Below, in pieces: positions 1 through 10,200 of a DNA stretch of 64,000 nucleotides. The position numbers and the translations under genes were made by a program. Under the pieces are notes generated by a model. That model worked only from the letters and a program-made list of their open reading frames with translations, did no database searches and was not told the origin of the DNA. Origin of the DNA: Oligosphaera ethanolica (GTDB lineage Bacteria; Verrucomicrobiota; Lentisphaeria; Oligosphaerales; Oligosphaeraceae); contig NZ_JAUSVL010000001.1 of NCBI RefSeq assembly GCF_030814695.1, positions 744,001 to 808,000 of the forward strand. The letters are read 5' to 3'. The first letter of the stretch is position 1; each line of letters begins with the position of its first letter.

Positions 1-990
1 GACATAGCCCATGGCGACCGCGCGGTCCAGGCTCGGCGCGACCGCGCCAGAGCTCACCGTGCCCACCTGCTCGGCGCCGCAGTAGATCGGTGCGCCAGCG
101 CGCGCGGCCCGTTTGTTCTCCAACGCCATGCCGATTAGCCGGCGTCGCGGCTTGCCCGCGACCGGATCACGCAGAACGGCACTGCCGATGAACTCGCGCG
201 GCTGCCCCAGTTTCAGCATGGCGCCAAAGCCGGCTTCTACCGGCGTCGTCGTTTCGTCCATTTCATGACCATAGAGCGGATAGCCCATTTCCAGCCGCAG
301 AGTGTCGCGTGCGCCCAGATCAGCGGGCTTCACCGCCGGATCTGCCAATAGCAGTCGCCACAGCTTGACGGCGGCCGCGGCCGCAAAATACAGCTCAAAC
401 CCCAGCTCGCCAGTGTAGCCCGTACGGCTCAACAGCACCGGCACGCCGGCAATGGCCGTCTGCTGAAAATGATAGTAACGCGGCAATGACGCCGTCGCCA
501 ACCCCAGCCGCCCCAGCACGGCGGCCGCTTCCGGCCCCTGCAAGTCCAGCTTGGCCGTGGCGGCCGATTCGTCCGCAAACGCGGTCGTCGTCGACAAGTG
601 ACCGCCAATCCATGCCGCATCGCCAGCGCAAGGCCCGGCATTGACCACAAGATAAAACTCGTCCGCCGCGAGGCGATAGACAATGAGGTCGTCGCGCACG
701 CCGCCCTGCTCATTCAGAGAGAAGTTATATCGGCAGCTGCCCACGGGCTGGTCGGCCACCGGCCGAGCCAGTATGCGGTCGAGGTCCGCCGCCGCCAGCG
801 CGCCCTTGACCCGAAACTCGCCCATGTGGCAGATATCGAACAGCGCAGCGTGCTGCCGACAATGATGGTGCTCCGCCAATATGCCCTCAGCGTACTGCAC
901 CGGCATCAGCCAGCCCGCAAAAGGCACCATCCGCGCACCCAATGCGCGATGCTCCGCAGCCAACGGCGTCTCCAGCAGTTTCTCGTCCAT
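1..990 (-). CDS. gcvT: Aminomethyltransferase, glycine cleavage T protein (3' end outside window)
   Basis: Reading leftward from an ATG at 990, 330 codons stay open to the window edge, so the C-terminus is missing. The protein starts [20 protein letters not shown], then [13 protein letters not shown], which is the family N-terminus (T protein usually opens with L..TPL...H...GA.M..F.GW.MP.QY). DICHMGEF, the folate-site segment [11 protein letters not shown], the [14 protein letters not shown] motif and [18 protein letters not shown] with its conserved acidic and arginine residues follow in family order. The product transfers the aminomethyl carbon of glycine from lipoyl-H protein to tetrahydrofolate, releasing ammonia, in the cytoplasm. 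GAGGTG lies 7 bases before the ATG and supports this start. No recognisable glycine riboswitch was found upstream. About 330 of the usual 360-370 residues are visible, so little is lost. Confidence 0.95.
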   Translation of the reverse strand, partial: MDEKLLETPLAAEHRALGARMVPFAGWLMPVQYAEGILAEHHHCRQHAALFDICHMGEFRVKGALAAADLDRILARPVADQPVGSCRYNFSLNEQGGVRDDLIVYRLAADEFYLVVNAGPCAGDAAWIGGHLSTTTAFADESAATAKLDLQGPEAAAVLGRLGLATASLPRYYHFQQTAIAGVPVLLSRTGYTGELGFELYFAAAAAVKLWRLLLADPAVKPADLGARDTLRLEMGYPLYGHEMDETTTPVEAGFGAMLKLGQPREFIGSAVLRDPVAGKPRRRLIGMALENKRAARAGAPIYCGAEQVGTVSSGAVAPSLDRAVAMGYV

Positions 991-1289
991 TCACACACCT
1001 CATCTGATCTCAGTGGCCCATCGCCTCGGCGCGCCGACACCGCCGCAGAAACACGCACGGCGCCGCGCGCAACACTACCGCCAATGAATGTAACGCCCGC
1101 AGCCCATTGCGCCACATGGCCTTCGCGTGAGAAATAAAGCCTATGGATAGACCCACAGGCCCGCCCATGCCAACTCGCGTCCTTATATCGGCGGCGTGAA
1201 TTGCCGCGAAGCGGCAAGACATGCCGCCATTCTTCTTCACATTTGTCTTCTTCGCGCCTTCGCGTCAGTTTTATCTTCTCGTCTTTTCT
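991..1289. other. Non-coding upstream region of gcvT
   Basis: No convincing gene is seen here; short open frames on both strands lack ribosome sites and family motifs. It must contain the leftward gcvT promoter, but no hexamer pair is good enough to call. A GC-rich stretch at 1185-1235 contains small GCCGC/GCGGC inverted repeats of the kind that recur in the other intergenic regions of this window, and 1245-1270 resembles the cgccttcgcgtgag motif of the tandem repeat at 50713. Confidence 0.5.
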
Positions 1290-1290
1290 C

Positions 1291-1371
1291 GGACCGATCG
1301 GACCGATCCGACGGATCGGACTGATCGGTTTGATTGATCGGTCTGATCGGTCCGATCAGTCCGATCCGTCC
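1291..1371. repeat. GATCGG-rich repeat with a 19-bp perfect inverted repeat
   Basis: The 8-10 base motif GATCGGTC/GATCGGAC recurs about every 9-10 bases on both strands. Within it, 1310-1328 (gacggatcggactgatcgg) and 1352-1370 are exact reverse complements separated by 23 bases, so the region can fold into a 19-bp stem. It lies between gcvT and the terminator of the leftward gene at 1464-3287. It has no poly-T tract of its own. Confidence 0.85.
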
Positions 1372-1421
1372 GCGAAAAAACAACCACGAGGCAAACCGTC
1401 CCCACCTAGAAATCTGCGGAC

Positions 1422-1449
1422 AAAAAAAGGCGGGCATGCTGGCCCGCCT
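1422..1449 (-). terminator. Rho-independent terminator of the 1464-3287 gene
   Basis: Read leftward, an 8-bp GC-rich stem (AGGCGGGC / GCCCGCCT) with a 6-base loop is followed by seven Ts, starting 15 bases after the stop codon of the leftward gene. Confidence 0.9.
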
Positions 1450-1463
1450 CGACACCTAGCCAA

Positions 1464-3287
1464 TTACCTGGCGCCGGCGCCGTCGATATAGAGCCACAGG
1501 CCGCCATAGGCGCCAATCACATCCGTCTTGACAAAGCGCCTGAGCTGGCCATCCCAGCGGTACGCAAGGAAATAATTCGGCACGATAAATTCCCCCGTGC
1601 TCGGCGCGCCAGTGAACTGCCACTTGCCTATGGTGCCGCCAATCGCCTCAATGGGCGCCATCGCAATGCCACTGATCGGCGGCTTCACTCCGAAGGCCCA
1701 GTAGGCCTGGCCGCCGCGAATACGCGACGCCTTGGCGTACACCCGCCGCTGCGCGTCGTAGGCCACCGGTTGCCTGGCCGCAATGATCGCATCACTGCTG
1801 CTTTGGCTGATTTCCCCCGGCACCGCAAATACCTGCCAGCCACCACTGGCCAACGCCGGCACTATCACCTGGGTAGCGGCCCTGATCACCCGCGACATCG
1901 CTGTATCGCTGCTGATCATGCCCTCCCGCCGCGCCTGCGCGGTTAGGTACGCGCTTGCAGTCAAAACCAAGGGCGCCGTGTAAATTTGCTCGGCGCCATC
2001 GTCAAGCTTGTAGTAGATCGTCGCCCCGGCCGGACCGGCCAAGGTCACCGTCGCCTGCTGATCAAATACGGGCGGCTCGCTGTAGGCATGGCCGTCCAGC
2101 AGACAAGTCAAAGCCGGCTTCGCCAGCTTGCTGAAGGTCCTGGTGACGACCTCGCTGTTGACGGCGCCAGGCGCCACCGCCATCACGCTAATCGTCGTGT
2201 CGCCATTCAGTGGGTATGACGCCCCACGAAAAGTCCCCGCCCCCGGCGTGCCATCGGCATTCACCTGCGGCTGCGCGCCTCCCAGCGCGTAATAAAAAAC
2301 TGCGCCCACCGTCTCGCTGCTGAAACTAAGCTGTGCAGCGCCGCTATACGGCTGCTGCACAACATTCAGCTGCGGCGTGCCGGCTTTCTTGGTGTAGAGG
2401 CCTGTATACACCGTATCATTGATCGGCTGCCCATTCTCATAGATCACGACCGACACCATGGCCGTCTCGCTGATCACAATGCCTTTCATCGGGTCGTACA
2501 ACGGCGAAGCGCTCGTCGGCCTACTGCCGTCCGTGGTGTAATATAAGACAAAATTGCTGTAATCACTGTAGCACAACACATTGAGCGTGTCGGCAAAGGT
2601 CACCGTGCCACCAGGCGAGGGATTCATCTGGAAGAAGATGTTGTAGACATCCGGCGTCCACACAAAATTGTCCAGCCACGCTTTGTTATACAAGACTTCA
2701 TCCCACTCTTTGTCTACCACTGGCTTTTCGTAGTCCACGCTGGTGGGGCCAAACAAGGCTATTGTGATGGTCCGTGAATACTTGTCGGTGTTGAAATAGA
2801 TCTCTTCGTCAACCCACCATTCGTCGTCTTCAAGCGGGTCCCACTTGCCGTTTTCATCCAAATCAGCCTCGCCCTTGACCCACCAGCCACTGGCGCTCCA
2901 GAGATAGCCGGTGACATAATCCGTGTCGTATAAACACAACTCCGACCAGTTCAAGTCGTCAAGAGATACCTTGTAGCGAAAGGACAAAAAACCCGATCCT
3001 TGAAAAGACGCCGTAAAGAATGACTCTTTCCGAGGATTGGCCTTGTCAGGCGCGCCAGCCGCCAGATAGTCGCTATTGACAGTGCTGATGCCACTGAGAT
3101 CAACGCTTGCTACCGAGCCGGTCTTCCGAGCCCAGTCGCCGCCAGCCGCAGAAAACGTGACCCCCGCAGGCTGATCAAGAGCCCGACCGACATCGGACGC
3201 CGAAGCCCCCGCCCGGCTCAAAGACGAAAATGCCAGGAACGCCAGAAAAAAAACACTCCGACTGCAAAAAAAAGCAGTAATATTCAT
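1464..3287 (-). CDS. Secreted protein with chitobiase/beta-hexosaminidase C-terminal-type repeats
   Basis: The 607-residue product starts at the ATG at 3287, which has AGGAGG 8 bases upstream; a further upstream in-frame start would have no ribosome site. It begins with a signal peptide (hydrophobic FFLAFLAFSSLSRAGASA). Residues about 30-200 are a beta-rich region with many acidic and Trp residues (YDTDYVTGYLWSASGWW). The middle contains three or so beta-sandwich modules of the CHB_HEX_C type, recognisable by YYTTDGSRPTSASPLYDP, FYYALGGAQP and YYKLDDGAEQIYTAPL. The last ~125 residues (GGWQVFAVPGE, YDAQRRVYAKASRIRGGQAYWAF, GLWLYIDG) match in pattern the C-terminus of the large thioredoxin protein at 7217-12352. 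The role is unknown; an exported cell-surface protein is likely. No enzymatic motif is seen. It is monocistronic with its own terminator and is divergent from the gene at 3946. Confidence 0.8.
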   Translation of the reverse strand: MNITAFFCSRSVFFLAFLAFSSLSRAGASASDVGRALDQPAGVTFSAAGGDWARKTGSVASVDLSGISTVNSDYLAAGAPDKANPRKESFFTASFQGSGFLSFRYKVSLDDLNWSELCLYDTDYVTGYLWSASGWWVKGEADLDENGKWDPLEDDEWWVDEEIYFNTDKYSRTITIALFGPTSVDYEKPVVDKEWDEVLYNKAWLDNFVWTPDVYNIFFQMNPSPGGTVTFADTLNVLCYSDYSNFVLYYTTDGSRPTSASPLYDPMKGIVISETAMVSVVIYENGQPINDTVYTGLYTKKAGTPQLNVVQQPYSGAAQLSFSSETVGAVFYYALGGAQPQVNADGTPGAGTFRGASYPLNGDTTISVMAVAPGAVNSEVVTRTFSKLAKPALTCLLDGHAYSEPPVFDQQATVTLAGPAGATIYYKLDDGAEQIYTAPLVLTASAYLTAQARREGMISSDTAMSRVIRAATQVIVPALASGGWQVFAVPGEISQSSSDAIIAARQPVAYDAQRRVYAKASRIRGGQAYWAFGVKPPISGIAMAPIEAIGGTIGKWQFTGAPSTGEFIVPNYFLAYRWDGQLRRFVKTDVIGAYGGLWLYIDGAGAR

Positions 3288-3945
3288 TTTTGGTTGCCTC
3301 CTGTGACTTCGTTCCATATCATGCCAGCGTCAATACGTCAATAATAGAACAGACTGCCAAATATAGTGGTTATACCGGGCTTTTTCCGTGAAAGGACGAT
3401 TGTAGGCTCATTTCACCCATAGGACATGCGACGTTCACTGCCACACCCAGCATATTTTCCTTGCCTACGCAGAGTCGGATCAACACCGGCTGGCGCCCAG
3501 CGCAGGCAAAAACGGCTGGCATGCATGCATACATGCTTGTATTGAACAGAAACGCCGGTATATTCTGTCCTAAACATTGGGCTTCTGGTGTGCAACCCGC
3601 AACTTTTAGCCTCCTTTAGGCAGAAAAGTTGATTTTTTGGCCTTGAAATGTGTTCTACGGGTTGTATTGTTTGCTTCCAGACGTGGCTAGAGACACAGGC
3701 TGCGTGGCTCCTATACAAACAATAGCCCACTTTCAAAATGTGATCACGTCATTGAATCGTCGCTGATTGGCCTAATGAAGGAAAGGAGGCGATAGACTGC
3801 TAGAACGATAAAAAATTCTTCAGTTGGCGAAGGTTTTGTTGTTTGTTCGAGGTTAGTTTTTTGTTCCCCAAGAGGTAAATGGCCACCATGGTTGGTGGTC
3901 GGAGTGGTAGTGGAAACTGTATTGAGGTTGAAGAAAGGAATTACA
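3288..3945. other. 658-bp divergent intergenic region, AT-richer than the rest
   Basis: It separates two divergent secreted-protein genes and must hold both promoters. An open frame at 3413-3736 on the minus strand has no ribosome site or recognisable content and is not called. The 100 bases before 3946 are rich in T and G and include a small inverted repeat (CCACC/GGTGG near 3883-3898). No promoter hexamer pair is clear enough to name. Confidence 0.4.
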
Positions 3946-4860
3946 ATGAAGAAAATTCTTGCCGCAATTCTGGCTGGCGCATTCGGTCTGACCGCTGTTG
4001 CCCAAACCGTCGTCTATGATTACAAGGCCTCCTTCAAACGCGTTAACCCGATCTACAAAATCCGCAAGGTCAGCGGCGCTGAAGTCGTCACCGAAAGCTA
4101 CGGCGTCACCAGCGACTCCATCAAGGGCTATGTGATCCTGCCCCTGTGCACGGACTGTGGTGGCGCTGCTGCCACCTCCCTGGTCATGCCGGGCACGGCT
4201 TACCTCACCCGCAGTGGTGACAAGTACTCCGCCAAGGCCGATTTGGCCAACGTGCTGAAGACCAGCGTGTTTGCCCAGGCCGCCATCTTTGGCAGCAACG
4301 CCTTCATCATTGGTGGCGCCACCCCCAATGGCGACCCCCATGCTCTCAAAGATCTGAAGAGTGCTTGGATGTTCATGAGCTTCAGCACCCCGAACCCCAC
4401 GGCCGCTGACGTTGTTGACTCCGGCCTCATCATTCCCAAGGCCGCCGGCCAGGACGTTTGGTATGGCTTCATGGGCCTTGACAACTACCTCGGCGGCAGC
4501 ATCACGGGCGCTGGCTTCGGCTCGGCTCGCGTACTGACCCAGAGCCAGGCCGCTACGCTCGGCTTCTGCGGCGGCATTCCCGCCTCCAGCTCGAGCTGCC
4601 GTATGGTCCAGAGCATCTCTGGCTCCACCATCGGCTTCTTTGGCTATGATGGCCTCTGTGGCAATACCCCCATGTGGGACGTCTGCGTGTCCGACGCCAC
4701 CGGCATGGTGACCTCCGCCCCCATCAGCGGCACTTGGACGCTGAAGTTCAACAACAGCCTCTCCAAGGTTGCTCCTGCCAGCCAGGAAGCCGAAATCTAC
4801 AAGAAGCTCAAAGTCAAGGCTGCTGCCACCGATGTTATTGATAACACCATGGTTGACTAA
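3946..4860 (+). CDS. Secreted protein of unknown function with several cysteines
   Basis: The 304-residue product begins MKKILAAILAGAFGLTAVAQ, a clean signal peptide with a likely cleavage after AVAQ. The ATG at 3946 has AGGA about 6 bases upstream (gaaaggaattaca). The mature part has small hydrophobic beta-like blocks and cysteines in CTDCGG, LGFCGG, SSSCRM, DGLCGN and WDVCVS, consistent with disulfides in the envelope. The C-terminal tail is charged (EAEIYKKLKVKAAATDVIDNT). I do not recognise a family. A strong terminator follows directly, so it is a separate transcript from the HEAT-like gene downstream. The neighbouring foldase and thioredoxin genes would fit a substrate that needs disulfide handling, but this is inference. 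Confidence 0.75.
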   Translation: MKKILAAILAGAFGLTAVAQTVVYDYKASFKRVNPIYKIRKVSGAEVVTESYGVTSDSIKGYVILPLCTDCGGAAATSLVMPGTAYLTRSGDKYSAKADLANVLKTSVFAQAAIFGSNAFIIGGATPNGDPHALKDLKSAWMFMSFSTPNPTAADVVDSGLIIPKAAGQDVWYGFMGLDNYLGGSITGAGFGSARVLTQSQAATLGFCGGIPASSSSCRMVQSISGSTIGFFGYDGLCGNTPMWDVCVSDATGMVTSAPISGTWTLKFNNSLSKVAPASQEAEIYKKLKVKAAATDVIDNTMVD

Positions 4861-4941
4861 TTCTTGCAGACAAGGTTGCTGTTCCAGCGAAGGCTAAAGT
4901 TCAAAACATAGCCAAGTTGAACAGTTAACTGGAACCAACTC

Positions 4942-4986
4942 GGGGAGGGGCCTGTCATAAGGGCCTCTCCCCTTTCTTATTCTTTC
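4942..4986 (+). terminator. Rho-independent terminator after the 3946 gene
   Basis: An 11-bp stem (GGGGAGGGGCC with GGCCTCTCCCC, one G-U pair) with an 8-9 base loop is followed by a T-rich tract (tttcttattcttt). Confidence 0.9.
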
Positions 4987-5010
4987 AACTCGGAGTTCCC
5001 GGAGATTACT

Positions 5011-5841
5011 ATGCATGCCTCCAAACGTGTGACTTTCCTGCTACTGGCAACCATGGCCCTGGTCCTTGTATTTATGGCCTGGCGCACCAGAATGAACAAC
5101 AGCCGTCACACGCCCGGGACAGCAACAAACGCGAATAAGCCGTTGACAGCCGCTCAGCCTGAGGAATCATCCGCTGCCGCCCCTCAAACAACAGCCGCCT
5201 CCGGCGGTCTCTTCTCCGGCGATGAACTCGTTGTTCAGGAGTTGCAAGATCTCCTCGACGACGAAGATAAGCACGATGAGGCCCTGCAAAAAGCATTGGC
5301 TATGTGCAACGGCAGCGCTGTTCAGCAGCTGGCCGCCATTGATGCCTTCCGCTGGCTTGGTGGCAGAAAGGCCATGAAGTCCCTCATCGGCCTCCGCAAC
5401 AATGCCTATTTAGCCGTCGCTGACGAAGCAGGCCGTGTGCTCACCCATCTTCTTACCGAAAGTAACAACCAGGGTGGCAATCGCCATGACAGTGACATCC
5501 CTGACGATGGCCTGGTGATTCTTGACGAGGGGGTATACGAAGAGGATCCCCTTGGTGATGAACAGCATGCCGACCTGGAAACATGGATTCTGGCGCTTAC
5601 CGAGGCTCCTAGCCCCGAAGCCCGTGAAGAGCTGCTGTTGATTCTTTCCACCTACGCTGTTGATCAATCCGTGCCCATACTACTGGAGCTTTTTGATAAT
5701 CCCAACGAGGCCTTGCGTGAGGCCGTCAGGCAAATTCTGACCTCTATTACCGGCCAAGAAGAAATCCTTGATCGCGAGCAGGTTGTAAACTGGTTTGCGG
5801 CTATAAAAACCAATCATGACGATGCCAACGACCAACAATGA
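5011..5841 (+). CDS. Membrane-anchored HEAT-repeat-like protein
   Basis: The 276-residue product has an N-terminal signal anchor (VTFLLLATMALVLVFMAW), a Ser/Ala/Pro-rich linker to about residue 70, then alpha-helical pairs resembling HEAT/armadillo repeats: AVQQLAAIDAFRWLGGRKAM, SLIGLRNNAYLAVADEAGRV, and near the C-terminus SVPILLELFDNPNEALREAV. An acidic segment (about 165-195) separates the two helical parts. Such repeats usually make a protein-protein scaffold; here it would face the periplasm. GGAG lies 6 bases before the ATG. It is the first gene of a rightward run after a terminator, followed 88 bases later by a foldase gene, so it may be the promoter-proximal gene of the envelope redox/foldase cluster. 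Partner and role are unknown. Confidence 0.7.
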   Translation: MHASKRVTFLLLATMALVLVFMAWRTRMNNSRHTPGTATNANKPLTAAQPEESSAAAPQTTAASGGLFSGDELVVQELQDLLDDEDKHDEALQKALAMCNGSAVQQLAAIDAFRWLGGRKAMKSLIGLRNNAYLAVADEAGRVLTHLLTESNNQGGNRHDSDIPDDGLVILDEGVYEEDPLGDEQHADLETWILALTEAPSPEAREELLLILSTYAVDQSVPILLELFDNPNEALREAVRQILTSITGQEEILDREQVVNWFAAIKTNHDDANDQQ

Positions 5842-5929
5842 AAAGTCCAGTAACCATGGCGCCTGCCAGTCAAGCAGTGAGCCGGTAGCATGCCAACCAG
5901 GAACCACCACCGGAAAGTGAATTAGCGCC

Positions 5930-7063
5930 ATGTTTCTCCACAAACTCATGAAGAGTAGCCATGTCGGCGTGATATGTTTCTGCATTTGCGCCCTTTCTGC
6001 CGTTGCGCAGACTCCCCCCGGCGGCGCTGAAACTGCTGGCCAGCAACCGACGCCGGCCCCGGCGCTAGTGGGCCCATCACCCGCTCCGGCGGTGCCGGCA
6101 GAGGAGCCAGACCTCGCTATGCTGATGGCGTTTATGAAGCCGACTACGGTTGTCATCCAAGTCGGCAGCATGAGCCTGCAATGGCACGAACTGCAACCGT
6201 TAATACGCCAATTTATTGATCCCAACCAGAATAAATCATCTGAGGAAAGCAGCAAGATTCTGCGTACCCTGATGCAACGCATTGCCCTTCGCGGTCTATA
6301 TCTGCACGAGGCGAATGCCAGGAACATTCAGGTCAGTGAAGAACAGCGCCGAGCAAACGAACAACAACTTGAACAGGGACTGCAGGGCAATTCTCGCGGA
6401 GCCACCACGGAGGACGTCAAAAAGGCGTTGGCCGCAGGCAAAAGTACCTTATTGAGTCTTAGCGAAGAAGACGCCCAGCGCGTAGTCACCCTTGGTAACC
6501 AGCTTCTTGCTGAAATTACCATTACCGATGGCGAAGTTGACCAGCAACTACTCGCCATGAAAGCCGTCCGCGACTCGATGCAGAAACAGAATGAAAGTAT
6601 TAAGCAATTTGCCTTGGGACTCCTGCAGAAACCCGAGGCGCTGACCGATCAGGGCTTCGCCTACCTTGCCAAAGAGTATTCCGATGGCGTGGAAGCCAAA
6701 CAAGGCGGCGTTCTCAATTATGATTTCACGCGTTCTGAACTGGCTACTGTCAATCACATCGAACAATTTGAACTCCAGGTCGGGCAAACGTCCCCGCTCT
6801 ATGAAACCCCAACCGCCTTTCGGGTCATGAGGGTACTTTCACGGGTCGCCCCCGAAAAAGAAGGCGATGCCGAAAAACTTCGCGCTGCCCAGTGGCTGTT
6901 CCGCAAGATGCCTGTTGCCGATGAGAAAAGCCGTGACGATCTTCGCGCGCAATTGCTTGTCAGCAAGCAGAAGAATGCCGTAGCTGCCATCGGCCAGTCG
7001 TTAGCCAAAAAGTACCCCGTCAGCTGTGTTTTTTCCCAGGTGGCCTTTGGCCAGAAGCGATGA
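5930..7063 (+). CDS. Periplasmic PpiC/SurA-type peptidyl-prolyl isomerase
   Basis: The 377-residue product begins with a signal peptide (HVGVICFCICALSAVAQ) followed by a Pro/Ala-rich linker. Residues about 70-215 are helical and chaperone-like, as in SurA/PrsA N-domains (LMQRIALRGLYLHEANARNI, VSEEQRRANEQQ). Residues about 235-310 match a parvulin domain: FAYLAKEYSDG, then QGGVLNYD, then LQVGQTSPLYETPTAFRVMR, which is the usual order of parvulin blocks, although the central FE.A.F segment is diverged. It likely assists folding of exported proteins at prolyl bonds. The start is the ATG at 5930; a second ATG at 5948 would give an equally good signal peptide. It lies between the HEAT-like gene and the multi-thioredoxin gene, which it may help fold. 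Confidence 0.8.
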   Translation: MFLHKLMKSSHVGVICFCICALSAVAQTPPGGAETAGQQPTPAPALVGPSPAPAVPAEEPDLAMLMAFMKPTTVVIQVGSMSLQWHELQPLIRQFIDPNQNKSSEESSKILRTLMQRIALRGLYLHEANARNIQVSEEQRRANEQQLEQGLQGNSRGATTEDVKKALAAGKSTLLSLSEEDAQRVVTLGNQLLAEITITDGEVDQQLLAMKAVRDSMQKQNESIKQFALGLLQKPEALTDQGFAYLAKEYSDGVEAKQGGVLNYDFTRSELATVNHIEQFELQVGQTSPLYETPTAFRVMRVLSRVAPEKEGDAEKLRAAQWLFRKMPVADEKSRDDLRAQLLVSKQKNAVAAIGQSLAKKYPVSCVFSQVAFGQKR

Positions 7064-7216
7064 CGAATAATCGTGATGACGCCGCTGGGCTCTGACTGTC
7101 GCCCCGGGACTGTCAGGCTTCACAGATTTTGATCAATGCAGTCGTACCGGGTTCCAGCTCACACCGGAGCCCAGGCCCAACCCCGTGATGTATGCAGTAT
7201 AAAGGATTTATTGCGC

Positions 7217-10200
7217 ATGGCACATCGTTATCACCATCCCGGACGGCTTCTCCCTGCACTCTGCCTGGTACTCCTCATGTACAGCGGCATGCATGCTCTC
7301 GCCGCGCAATTTGGCGAATGGACAACCTCACCGGCGGCCGCCAAAGCACTGGCTCTGCAATTCAACCGGCCAATCGTCGCTGTGGTTGGGTCGCCGATCT
7401 GCCCTCATTGTGATAATTTTGACGTCATCCTCAAATCCGCGGCCTTTCTGGATTACGCCCGCCAAAATCAGCTTGTTTTGTTTCACAACCGCGAGAATTC
7501 CTCGCTTCGCGCTCAGATGACGAATGATTTCAAGACTCAATGCGGAATGACTTCGCTGCTCCCCTTTCTGTTCCTCTTCAAGGTCAAAGAAAGTGCTGAC
7601 ACCCAGTCTGATAACGTGATGTCCATGGCTCCGGATCAAATTGAACTATTGAAAATCAGTAGCGGCCCTTACACAGGTAAACTCGCCGGCGTCAATTACA
7701 CCAGTGATGCGGTTGTCAACGGCATCAAACTCGAGAATGAATCCAAGTGGACTGTTGACACTCTCACCAAAGTACTGCGCTCCTTCTTCCCAAACCAGGG
7801 ATGGTCCACCCTCTCCCCCAGTGACGACCCGATCGATGATGACCCGATTGATGACGACCCGATCGATGACGACCCAGTCATTGACGACCCAGTTCCGATC
7901 ATTGATGAATCCTGGGTTGCCACTTGGACTGAAGACCCGGCAGAAGCCAAGGCCCTTGCGTATGCGCATAATCGCCCCATCCTGGCCATAGTCGGTTCGC
8001 CTATTTGCCCGCATTGTGACAATCTTGACAAAGTCATTATCACTGATGCAATGCTGCAATACGCCAAGGCCAGGAAACTCGTGCTGTTCCATTGCCGAAA
8101 TAACTCGTCGCTGCGTAGTCAGATCACCAACGATTTCAAAGTACCCAGCGGCATGACATCACTTCTGCCCTTTCTCTTCCTATTCAAGGTCAAGGACGGG
8201 GTCAGCGCCGCACAGCTGGCAGAAAACAGCATGTCGGCCCAACACGTGACACTTCTGGAAATCAGCAGCGGCACCTATGCCGGGAAAAAATCCGGCGTGA
8301 ATTACACCAGCGAAACGGTCATTAACGGCATTAAGCTGGAAAAAGAACAATCGTGGACTCTGGCGACTTTCTTCAAGGTCATTGAGTCCTTTTTCCCGAA
8401 CAAGCAGTATCCGAGTGGTGATCCGGGCTGGAACAGCATCATCCCGCCTGTCGTTGGCCCCACGGGCTACGAGCAGGCGGTTGATCTGGGGCGCATCCCC
8501 AACCCCGACTATCCGGCCAGCAGTGGCCCAGGCTGGATTAAGTACGCGCCGGCCGCCACGTTCATCGGTAGCAGTTCCGAACACTGGTACAAGTTCACGG
8601 GCGATGCCGGCAAACGCTATTTGTGTGTAGCCAAAGACTTCCAGGATACCAATAACCCGATCGCCATCGCCTTGTATGCCAGCAACACCAGCGGTGCGCC
8701 AAGTGATCCTCCCATCTTCACCGCAACATCCACGGGCTTTGACGCTCTCGGACGCGGCTTGTTCATGGACATCCCCACCGGCGGCGCCAACAACCAGCTG
8801 TTCTATCTCCGTCTCAGTCATAGCGGCGGCACTGCCAGTACCGCTCTGCCCTATGGCATCAAAGTCCACGAAACCCATAAAAATCCCGTCGTCGGCACAG
8901 TGACCAACCCGCTCTGGCGCGGCGCCCAAAAAGGCCTATGGACGATGGACGCCGACAAGGCCCGGGAACGGGCCGCCGCTGAGGGTGTTCCATTGCTTTT
9001 CTACTTTACCGGTGTTCTTTGGTGCCCCTACTGCATCGGCCTGGACCACATGGTGTTCAGCTCCACCACCTTCAAGGACAGCATCAAAAATGCCTATTTG
9101 GTGCTGATTGACAACCGCCAGCGCAATGACACGGGACCCTCGCTCCTGCTTGACAATCGTGCCAACGGCTATCTGGCGAGCAATTCAATCAGTGGCGCTG
9201 CCGCCACAGCGCAACTGGCCAATAACCTCACCCTGCAGAACGCCTTAGCCCTTCCCGGCGCTTCGACGGCAGGCTGGTCACATGGCCGCCGCATTTCCTA
9301 TCCCACGCTGGTCTACTGCAACGTCAGCGCCACCACCCGCGCTGACCTCACTGGCGTCAACCCGATCGGCCGTTTCAGCTATCAAGATTTCACCGGACTG
9401 CCCATTGCCAGCAAAGCCAAGGCGTTCATTGACGAATTGGCCCTGCTAGCCAGCAAGGGCCACCGGGAGGCAAATGCCTCGCCTCAGACCAGCCAGTTGC
9501 AGTTGCCGGCCCCTGGCACCGCTGCCGAGGCACTGACCGGTGGTCTCGCCAACGGCAACTGGTACAGATTCACTGTCAATCAGGATCAAAGCGGCTTCGC
9601 TTGGCTTTTCAATGCCCGAGCCACCACGGCGGCTGATGCGGCGCAAGTCGAACTGGCAGTGTACAGCGCCGATGGCGTGACCTTGCTGCGCCGGACCCAG
9701 GGCAGCCTGAAAAACGGCAGCAGCCTGGAGTTTGTGCCGCCAAGTGCCGATGGGGGCCAATACTGGCTGGCGATAAGTCCCAGTGCGCAAGCCAGCGCGG
9801 TGCCTCTCACCTTGAACTACCAGCTCGAGCAACTCAATTACACCATCGCCTTGGAACATGATGAAGTAGCTGTAGCTTCCTCTGACCTCAGCTTCGACCT
9901 GCCCCTGCAACTGACAACCCAACTTCCAAATGACAACGCCGTCCGCTTCGCCTACCGCATCCGCACCTTTGAGAATGGCGCGCCGGCAAGCTATTTCGCA
10001 ACTCCCAACGTCTGGCAGGAAGCCACATGGACTGCAGATGAAAAACAATCTGGACGCAAGCTACTGTCCCTTCCTCTCGCCGTTCCCGCCGGTGAATACT
10101 GGACCGGCAGCCACGACGTCGTCATTGAACTGCAATCCATCGCTGGCGGCAATTGCCGGGTAAGTAGCAATGGCGAAGAAAGTAGCGTCAAAATCTTCTC

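Noticed and set aside
991..1240. Glycine riboswitch upstream of gcvT
   Set aside because: No conserved glycine aptamer core was seen on the minus strand between the start codon and 1240.
3413..3736. 107-codon open frame on the minus strand in the divergent intergenic region
   Set aside because: No ribosome site, atypical composition and no recognisable content.
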